From a virus: a stretch of DNA of 46,845 nt. The notes under the pieces were generated by a model, which did no database searches, was not told the DNA's origin, and worked only from the letters and a program-made list of their open reading frames with translations. Of this stretch, positions 41,660-46,845 are shown piece after piece (position 1 is the stretch's first letter; each line of letters begins with the position of its first letter). Location: positions 1-46,845 of IMG/VR virus record IMGVR_UViG_3300043398_000421; one strand, 5' to 3'. Made by a program: the position numbers and the translations under genes.

Positions 41660-42763
41660 GTGCGCAGTATGGTGTATCGCCAGTCCCTGCTTGAAGATGC
41701 GGCCTGTTTGCATCGTTTCAAGGCCCATCATATTGATGGGGTGGTGCGGCCTGAGAATGAGTTCACGGTCCGCGGGCGCGACATGCACGCCATGCATGCG
41801 GAATACGTGGACCATCTGACCCGCTATCAGATCAGTTCCGACTACGCGATGGCAGAGCAGATCGCCGGCCGGTCGCACTGGTCCCGCGAGGCGGTCCATA
41901 TCTTCAATGGCTGGTATCCAGGGCAGACGTTTGAGCCAGAGACGGTGCTTGGTACTGAAATCAACATCCTGCTGACGGGAGACGGTTCCGTTACGGACGA
42001 CCGTGACAATGCCGCATATTCCGTAACGATAGACAGGCTCGAGATTGACGGCACGAGGGGCCGCGTCGTGGACGGGAAGACCCATTTCGCCGTTTTCGAG
42101 CCCACCACCATTCAGGCGGCGCTATATTCCTGGGCTACGGCCAAGGCCTACCCCTTCCTTGAGGAGGTGGAGTTCAAGTTGGAGTTCTGGCGGTGGGGCG
42201 CCAGCCGATCGCGGTCCTTCACCGTTGCGGAACTGCCGTCGGTCTTCGCGATGGAGGTTCAGCCGTGGATCGATCGGGTGGAAGACGCCCAAGCGAATAA
42301 CCTCTGGCCGCCGATGCCGTCATGGGCGTGCTCGGTTTGCACGATCGATTGCCCCTTGGTGGCGTCGGGTGTCAGCCGGAAGGCGATAGGTCAGATCAGG
42401 TCGGAGGCTGACGCCCAGGCGCTGACGAGCGAGTTGTACGCCATGACCAAAACAGCGGAGCGGCTGCAGATGGCTCTCAAGGGTTATGTCGGGCAGAACG
42501 GGGCGGTTAAGGTGGGGGATGGGATCGAGCTGAACTTTCGAAAGCGGGCGCTGGTCAAGTACTCGCCGGCGAGGGTTCTGCAGCTTAACGACGAGTTCGG
42601 GTTTCGGCGTGACCGGGCGCTACGGGTGGACAAGGCCGAAGTGAAGAAGATCGCGAAGCAGTATCCGGAGTACTTGGCGTCGCTAGAAGAGACGGCGCAG
42701 GATAACTCCACGACAGAGTTCGGATTCGGGATTACGGAGGAGTCGGAAGATGGTGGACAGTAA
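41660..42763 (+). CDS. Cas4/RecB-like PD-(D/E)XK nuclease (367 aa)
   Basis: I chose GTG 41660 because GGAG lies eight bases upstream. N-terminal motif R-G-R-D-M-H (Cas4-type RG...H), then D125 in T-I-D-R-L-E-I-D and D138-G-K140 in V-V-D-G-K-T form the PD-(D/E)XK active site, and Q152-A-A-L-Y156 is the QxxxY motif. Cysteines in the C-terminal half (CSVCTIDC) may bind an Fe-S cluster, as in Cas4/RecB relatives, although the fourth ligand is not obvious. Likely an exonuclease/endonuclease in phage recombination or replication, acting with the Rad50-like ATPase. Confidence 0.82.
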   Translation: MRSMVYRQSLLEDAACLHRFKAHHIDGVVRPENEFTVRGRDMHAMHAEYVDHLTRYQISSDYAMAEQIAGRSHWSREAVHIFNGWYPGQTFEPETVLGTEINILLTGDGSVTDDRDNAAYSVTIDRLEIDGTRGRVVDGKTHFAVFEPTTIQAALYSWATAKAYPFLEEVEFKLEFWRWGASRSRSFTVAELPSVFAMEVQPWIDRVEDAQANNLWPPMPSWACSVCTIDCPLVASGVSRKAIGQIRSEADAQALTSELYAMTKTAERLQMALKGYVGQNGAVKVGDGIELNFRKRALVKYSPARVLQLNDEFGFRRDRALRVDKAEVKKIAKQYPEYLASLEETAQDNSTTEFGFGITEESEDGGQ

Positions 42764-43355
42764 CGCAGACAAGCGGTCCGTTACAACGGATGCTCTTCAG
42801 ACGCTGGGGACGATCATCGGCGCCGGCGAGAAACGGGACGCGATTCACCTTGCGGTGGACCCGGCCATCGCGGGAGAGAATCTTATCCCTGGCGAAGACG
42901 TGGGGCTCGTGAACGGCGTCGCCGTTAAGTGCGACAGGCCGCTGGGTATCGTGGACCCGTTCCTGAAGGCGTCAGTTAAGAAGGGAGAGCGTTTCTGGCT
43001 CGTGGTCTACCCCAGACAGATCACGTCGTTGCGGCATGTGTGGAGTCATCCCGCATTTCCGGAAGAGCCCGAGTTCACGCCGGAGCAGGTAGGGTTTGCC
43101 CGAGAAGTAGCCATGGTGCTCGGGAAGGACCCTTCGCTGGAATGGATCGAGACGTTTGCCGCGAAGGTGGGGGTGACCTACAAGGATCTGATGAAGGGAG
43201 CCAAAGAATGGGTCCAACACGAGGACTACTTGGTCCGTGGGGGCCTGCTTGAGGGGGAGCATGTCCCGGATGAATTTTGGGACCACTATGAAGCCGTGAC
43301 GGGCGAGACGGTTCCCACGAGGAAGCGCGAAAGTTTCTTTAGTTGTTCGTGTTAG
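42750..43355 (+). CDS. Conserved phage protein of unknown function, 201 aa
   Basis: ATG 42750, inside the end of the nuclease gene (14 bp overlap). The N-terminal part, G-E-K-R-D-A-I-H-L-A-V then L-I-P-G-E-D-V-G-L, recurs in phage proteins next to Cas4-like genes. A beta-strand (FWLVVYPRQITSLRHVWSHP) and helical middle part follow, and the C-terminus ends in F-F-S-C-S-C, two cysteines that recall metal or lipid attachment. Function unknown. The conserved neighbourhood suggests a partner of the nuclease. Confidence 0.65.
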   Translation: MVDSNADKRSVTTDALQTLGTIIGAGEKRDAIHLAVDPAIAGENLIPGEDVGLVNGVAVKCDRPLGIVDPFLKASVKKGERFWLVVYPRQITSLRHVWSHPAFPEEPEFTPEQVGFAREVAMVLGKDPSLEWIETFAAKVGVTYKDLMKGAKEWVQHEDYLVRGGLLEGEHVPDEFWDHYEAVTGETVPTRKRESFFSCSC

Positions 43356-43379
43356 GGGAAATCAAAGGGGAGGGTAGCA

Positions 43380-43565
43380 ATGGGGATTTACGAAGTTATC
43401 GGGGTTTGCTATGTCGTGTTCACCTCAACACTGGGGTCCGTCCTCGTGTTGGCCGGGTTCGCACGGGCGAGCGCTAACGCCTATCGCATGATCGTGACAG
43501 GGGAACGGGAAGAGGCGAAGCTTTCCAGCGGGCAACGCATCAGCGTCGCGGAGGCTGCCCGATGA
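43380..43565 (+). CDS. Small membrane protein, 61 aa
   Basis: GGGGAGGG precedes ATG 43380 by five bases. Residues 7-27 (VIGVCYVVFTSTLGSVLVLAG) form a clear transmembrane helix; the rest is basic and charged, so likely a single-pass protein with a cytoplasmic tail. Its last four bases overlap the ATPase start (ATGA). Function unknown; a membrane anchor for the recombination module is only inference. Confidence 0.65.
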   Translation: MGIYEVIGVCYVVFTSTLGSVLVLAGFARASANAYRMIVTGEREEAKLSSGQRISVAEAAR

Positions 43566-45475
43566 GAATCAACAAGGTATCGCTCAGGGGGTTTTCGGCC
43601 CACAAAGAGACGACAGTCCAGTTTGGCGCCGACACCGTCACGTTCATTTGTGGTGGCCTGAACAGCGGGAAGTCGTCCATCGCCCAGGCGATCGAACTCG
43701 CGATCACCCGCGAATGCGAGCGGTATCGTAAGAGAACTGACGATCAGCGGCAGTTCATCCACGACATTGGCGGGAACGACCGGTTCACGGTGTCGGTGGA
43801 GACCAACGCCGGCACCGCAACACTCTCGCGCCCGCGGACGGGGTCCGCTTCGTTCACATGGGACACGGGCTCCCGCGCAGTGTCTGGCGACGAGGGGCAT
43901 GCACTGATGCTGGACAAGCTCGGGGCTCCATCCGTGGAGGTGGTGACCGCCGTGATGGCGACGGCCGATATCTTCGACAGGGATCCGAAGGAGCAGCGAG
44001 CCATGGTGCTCGGGCTGATCGAGCCGAAATGTTCATGGGAGGATATCCAGAACTGGTACGCGGACGCGGGTCACGACAAGGAAGGGCTGAGGCTGATCCC
44101 CGAGGTTTCCAGTCTCGCCGGAATCGACATCGCCTACAAGGCGGCGTTCGACGAGCGGACGGCCGTGAACCGGTCTCTGAAGGACCTGCGCCCCCCAGAC
44201 ATCGCCACGGATGCGAAACGCTACGATATCCCGGCGATCGAAGCGCGTATTGGCGTCCTCGAGTCCGAGCGGCGCGAACTCGACAAGCAAATGGCTGTGC
44301 AGGAAGCGGCCAAGAAGAACAGCCCCGCCGTAACGAGAGCACGGGTCCTCCAGTCGATCGAGGGGCTCGCGGCGGAAGCGTTGAAGTCGGTAGCCTGCGG
44401 AGACAAGGAACTCGCCGAAGCCGTGAAGCGCAGAGACGAGGCGTGGAAGGCGCACCAGGCTGCCGCGAAAGCGCGGAATGAGGCCAGCGATGTCATCGCT
44501 GAACTCAAGGCCGAGGTGGCGCAACTCTCGAAGAACGTGGACCAACTCCAGAAGTTCAACGGAATCTGCGTGGCCGGCCAACACGAGTGTCCCGCGTCTC
44601 GCGATTCCATGGCGATCGCGTTGAAAGCCCAAGAAGGGCGGCTCGAACGATCGTCGTCCATGCTCCGGGAAGCGCAGATAAAATTCGGCGCCATCGAAAA
44701 GGCTGCCGTGGACACCGCTGCGGCCCGGGGGGCGGATGCCTCCGTGGCTGACATGGAAGCAGCGCGGACGGCTAAGGCGAAGCGCAACGAAGAACTCCGC
44801 AGGCTGCAGGCCGAACTCGCGGCGCTTCCTGCCGAAGAAGGCTCACCCGAAGACAATACCGCGGCGATCGCCACCAAGATCGCGGAGTACGGAGAGCGGA
44901 TCAAGATCGGAAAGGGCCTGCTTGCCGAAGGTCAGCGGATGGCGGCCCAGATGCAGGCCGTCGAACGTGTCGCGGCCCAGCGGAAGGAACTGGAACAGAA
45001 GAAGGTGCATCTCGAGAACCTGTGTTCGTTCTTCGGCCCTGAAGGCATCCGCGTCAGGCTGATCGAGAAGAACATCGCCGCCTTCGAAGGGACGGTGAAC
45101 GCGGCTCTTTCGCAGTATGGCTTCGAGTTCACGTTCAAGGCGAACCCGTGGCAGATCCTCGCGAAGGGGCGTGATGTCAATCGCCTGTCGCGGAGCGAGC
45201 GGTTCCGGCTTGGAGTCGCGCTTCAGGTTGCGATCGCGAAGGCGTCGGGATTAGACTTCGTGCTCGTGGACAACATGGAAATCCTGACGCCGCAGGCCAG
45301 GGTCGAAACGCTGAAGTTGCTCAAGGAAGCCGGGATCGGGCAGGCGATACTCATCCTCACGCTGATGGTGACTGAAGCCGAATTCTTGGAGAAGCGTAAC
45401 GCTGCGGCTGCGGGAGGGCCGGCGTTCTTCCTGGTTCGGAACAACGGCGGAGTCTCGGAGGTGGCCCGGTGTTGA
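43562..45475 (+). CDS. Rad50/SbcC-like AAA ATPase (637 aa)
   Basis: ATG 43562 overlaps the previous stop (ATGA). Walker A G-G-L-N-S-G-K-S at residues 31-38 (K37), the middle is a long charged coiled coil with C336 and C343 (C-x6-C-P), a hook-like cysteine pair, then a signature motif L-S-R-S-E near 540 and Walker B in V-L-V-D570-N-M-E, where the usual Glu is Asn. This is the ATPase of a Mre11/Rad50-type complex or a relative (phage T4 gp46 class). No Mre11 nuclease is in the window; the PD-(D/E)XK nuclease upstream may fill that role. Probable function: DNA end processing during phage replication/recombination. Confidence 0.83.
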   Translation: MRINKVSLRGFSAHKETTVQFGADTVTFICGGLNSGKSSIAQAIELAITRECERYRKRTDDQRQFIHDIGGNDRFTVSVETNAGTATLSRPRTGSASFTWDTGSRAVSGDEGHALMLDKLGAPSVEVVTAVMATADIFDRDPKEQRAMVLGLIEPKCSWEDIQNWYADAGHDKEGLRLIPEVSSLAGIDIAYKAAFDERTAVNRSLKDLRPPDIATDAKRYDIPAIEARIGVLESERRELDKQMAVQEAAKKNSPAVTRARVLQSIEGLAAEALKSVACGDKELAEAVKRRDEAWKAHQAAAKARNEASDVIAELKAEVAQLSKNVDQLQKFNGICVAGQHECPASRDSMAIALKAQEGRLERSSSMLREAQIKFGAIEKAAVDTAAARGADASVADMEAARTAKAKRNEELRRLQAELAALPAEEGSPEDNTAAIATKIAEYGERIKIGKGLLAEGQRMAAQMQAVERVAAQRKELEQKKVHLENLCSFFGPEGIRVRLIEKNIAAFEGTVNAALSQYGFEFTFKANPWQILAKGRDVNRLSRSERFRLGVALQVAIAKASGLDFVLVDNMEILTPQARVETLKLLKEAGIGQAILILTLMVTEAEFLEKRNAAAAGGPAFFLVRNNGGVSEVARC

Positions 45476-45648
45476 TCGTCGCGCTTAAGGTCATCGTGCT
45501 CGTTACACTGGGAGTCTTAGGGAGCGCCGCGATGGTCATCTTTCGTGACTCTCTTGCATTCTTCCGGATTTATCGAGAGGCACCGAGATTTCTCACGCGC
45601 CATAAGGCGCGTGAGTTGGGTTCGCAGGAGAAGAGGCGTGACGATTGA
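45469..45648 (+). CDS. Small single-pass membrane protein, 59 aa
   Basis: GTG 45469 follows GGAGGTGG closely and overlaps the ATPase stop by seven bases. Residues 1-26 (MLIVALKVIVLVTLGVLGSA) form a transmembrane helix, followed by F/R-rich amphipathic part and a basic tail with a perfect hairpin in its DNA at 45592-45615. Below common length cut-offs, but the ribosome site, overlap with neighbours and sequence all support it. Function unknown. Confidence 0.6.
   Translation: MLIVALKVIVLVTLGVLGSAAMVIFRDSLAFFRIYREAPRFLTRHKARELGSQEKRRDD
45592..45615 (+). repeat. Perfect hairpin within a small gene, upstream of the next start
   Basis: CTCACGCGCC and GGCGCGTGAG form a ten-base perfect stem with loop ATAA, GC-rich, in the coding part of 45469-45648 and 11 bp before the AGGAG that drives the gene starting at 45638. 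It could regulate that start or stabilise the RNA. Confidence 0.75.
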
Positions 45649-46054
45649 GGATATATCGGAACTGGCCGTGATCGCTATCATCGCGGGGACATGGGCCGTA
45701 TCGATGGTCGGAGTCGCACTGTTTTTAATCGAATGGGGCATCCACGTCGAGATGACCATTGAGCCGCCGGGGCCACCGTACGGATTAGCCACTTACTCGG
45801 AGTTCGTCGAGTGCTTCAACCAGCAGGCATGGTTGCCAGTAAGCCAGAAATTCCGAGGATCATGGTTCTGCGGTAAGTCAGCGCACAGCCAAATCCATGC
45901 GTCAACATTTCGGTTCCACCACATAAACATGATCTCCGGCCCCGTAGACTTCCTCCGGGTGCGGGTGTTCTTATGGCGGATGGCGAGGCGCCGACTCCGG
46001 GCCGCTGATCCATCCCTCACATACCGGTTCACCTACAGGATAGTCAGGAGATGA
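45638..46054 (+). CDS. Membrane-anchored hypothetical protein, 138 aa
   Basis: I chose GTG 45638: AGGAG (45626-45630) lies seven nt upstream and the frame then gives M-T-I-E-D-I. Residues 8-30 (LAVIAIIAGTWAVSMVGVALFL) are a transmembrane helix. The rest is a basic/aromatic domain with FHHINM and a run of Arg-rich residues near the C-terminus. No family recognised. Overlaps the previous small membrane protein by 11 bp, so both are probably co-translated; together they could form a membrane-bound pair. Confidence 0.6.
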   Translation: MTIEDISELAVIAIIAGTWAVSMVGVALFLIEWGIHVEMTIEPPGPPYGLATYSEFVECFNQQAWLPVSQKFRGSWFCGKSAHSQIHASTFRFHHINMISGPVDFLRVRVFLWRMARRRLRAADPSLTYRFTYRIVRR

Positions 46055-46055
46055 A

Positions 46056-46094
46056 ATGACAATCTTCTGGAATTATTCAAATGACCGCAGATAG
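46056..46094 (+). CDS. Tiny ORF (12 codons plus stop) upstream of the methyltransferase
   Basis: ATG 46056 lies five bases after AGGAG (46046-46050) and encodes M-T-I-F-W-N-Y-S-N-D-R-R. It ends at 46094, overlapping the methyltransferase start at 46081, which has no ribosome site of its own. It may be a leader peptide that couples translation, or the ribosome site may simply serve the next gene. Confidence 0.3.
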   Translation: MTIFWNYSNDRR

Positions 46095-46731
46095 CCGTCG
46101 TCGCCCATCTAGCGTGATGGAGGCGCGAGACCCGGAAGTTTTGGCGTCGATGCTGGCTTTCTATGCGCCTACCGCAACTCGGATCGTTGATTGCACGGCC
46201 AATGAGAGGAGGATGTGGAAAGGGCTCGACACTGGACGAGTGTCGTTTTGCGACATTGACCCCACAATGCGGCCTGACTTTGTGGCCAGCTTCGCAGATC
46301 TGCCGTTCGAGGATGGGTCAGTTGACGTGCTGGTCTTCGACCCTCCCCACCTGCCGAACGCGGCGTCCTCGCCGAAGTCGGATCAAGGATTCGCTCGTCG
46401 CTACGGCTTGTCGATGGGCGGCGGCAACCCAGATATCAACCACTTCTTCCCGCCGTTTCTAAGTGAGGCGCGGCGTGTTCTGGTAAACGACGGCCTGATC
46501 TTCGCAAAACTGAAAGACTTTGTTCATAATCACGCCTACCGTTGGACGTTAACCGACTTCATTAATGCCGTTCGCTCGCAACCGGGGCTGACCCCCTGTG
46601 ACTTAATCGTAAAGCGCGACCCTTCAGGCGGCCGAATGATGTCAGGCAGGTGGAAGAATGCGCATCACGTCCGCAACGCGCATTGTTGGTGGGTGGTTGT
46701 CCGTAACGGCCGCTGCGAGGGGAAAGCATGA
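46081..46731 (+). CDS. DNA methyltransferase-like protein (class I SAM), 216 aa
   Basis: The N-terminus (VLASMLAFYAPTATRIVDCTANERRMW) holds a degenerate motif I. The catalytic motif IV is L-V-F-D87-P-P-H90-L-P, of the (D/N)PP(Y/F/H) type, followed by a GG-N-P segment and L-I-F-A-K-L-K-D-F. This is typical of small phage N6-adenine/N4-cytosine methyltransferases and related enzymes. A DPPH motif rather than DPPY occurs in several phage proteins. Predicted to methylate phage DNA to evade restriction, but an RNA or protein substrate cannot be excluded. Confidence 0.7.
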   Translation: MTADSRRRPSSVMEARDPEVLASMLAFYAPTATRIVDCTANERRMWKGLDTGRVSFCDIDPTMRPDFVASFADLPFEDGSVDVLVFDPPHLPNAASSPKSDQGFARRYGLSMGGGNPDINHFFPPFLSEARRVLVNDGLIFAKLKDFVHNHAYRWTLTDFINAVRSQPGLTPCDLIVKRDPSGGRMMSGRWKNAHHVRNAHCWWVVVRNGRCEGKA

Positions 46732-46845
46732 TTCAAGGACATCTATATAATTCCCCGCTCTTTGACATGCCAGTCGTCCAGGTCGAAGGACTTCCGGAGG
46801 GATGTCTGGCATTAGTCCCTGAGCGCAGGCCGCGGGAATCCGATG
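46728..46845 (+). CDS. Partial gene at the window end, hypothetical (39 codons visible)
   Basis: ATG 46728 overlaps the methyltransferase stop by 4 bp (ATGA), with GAGGGG upstream. Visible protein begins M-I-Q-G-H-L-Y-N-S-P-L-F-D-M-P and runs off the end. No family recognised from this part. It belongs to the same operon. Confidence 0.6.
   Translation, partial: MIQGHLYNSPLFDMPVVQVEGLPEGCLALVPERRPRESD

Noticed and set aside
1-46845. CRISPR array
   Set aside because: No regularly spaced repeats of 20-40 bases with spacers were seen; the only short direct repeats are the Gly-Pro-Ser/Thr codons of the collagen-like fibre.

Overview
The window looks like part of a tailed bacteriophage genome (podovirus-like, about 60% G+C by eye), not bacterial chromosome. 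Nearly every gene is on the + strand, with start/stop overlaps. There are podovirus-type tail genes, a 4,963-residue polyvalent protein of the DarB-like kind (large antirestriction/ejected proteins of this type are known from P1 and from Bcep22-like podoviruses), three tandem tRNAs and an HNH homing endonuclease. No terminase, portal, major capsid, DNA polymerase or lysis gene is seen, so the window is only part of the genome. The host cannot be named; the collagen-like fibre, a Tat-like leader peptide and Shine-Dalgarno sites suit a Gram-negative host, but this is inference.

Region 1 (1-8037) is an accessory glycosylation island: five glycosyltransferases (one truncated by the window edge, one fused to a methyltransferase) and a DegT/StrS-type sugar aminotransferase. 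Interspersed are small unknown genes, a Tad1/Acb2 hook-domain protein (predicted sponge for CBASS/Thoeris signalling nucleotides) and a small protein with a twin-arginine-like leader. An HNH endonuclease gene sits on the opposite strand inside the island.

Region 2 (8047-8583) holds tRNA-Met(CAT), tRNA-Pro(TGG) and tRNA-Thr(CGT), followed by about 310 bp of hairpin-rich non-coding DNA.

Region 3 (8584-24380) is the virion/tail module: three adaptor-like proteins, a beta-solenoid fibre, several small structural proteins, a zinc ribbon protein, a large tail hub/nozzle protein, a collagen-repeat fibre and two probable internal virion proteins.

Region 4 (24438-39329) is one giant reading frame. 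It has a Pro-rich/coiled-coil N-terminus, a hydrophobic segment, an HEMVH zincin motif, an N6-adenine methyltransferase-like domain, an SF2/SNF2 helicase and a large C-terminal polyvalent-protein-associated domain. Around 29.7-30.4 kb two small, protein-like reading frames lie in another frame inside it; one has a near-perfect Shine-Dalgarno site.

Region 5 (39345-46845) opens with the best sigma70-type promoter in the window. It encodes DNA-metabolism proteins: a KTSC protein, a cysteine-containing 'hydrolase or metal-binding'/RDF-like protein, a Cas4/RecB-like PD-(D/E)XK nuclease, a Rad50/SbcC-like ATPase, two small membrane proteins and a DNA-methyltransferase-like protein.

Three module-opening genes (8584, 24438, 39383) lack Shine-Dalgarno sites and have a -10-like hexamer just upstream of the start codon, suggesting leaderless or near-leaderless transcripts.
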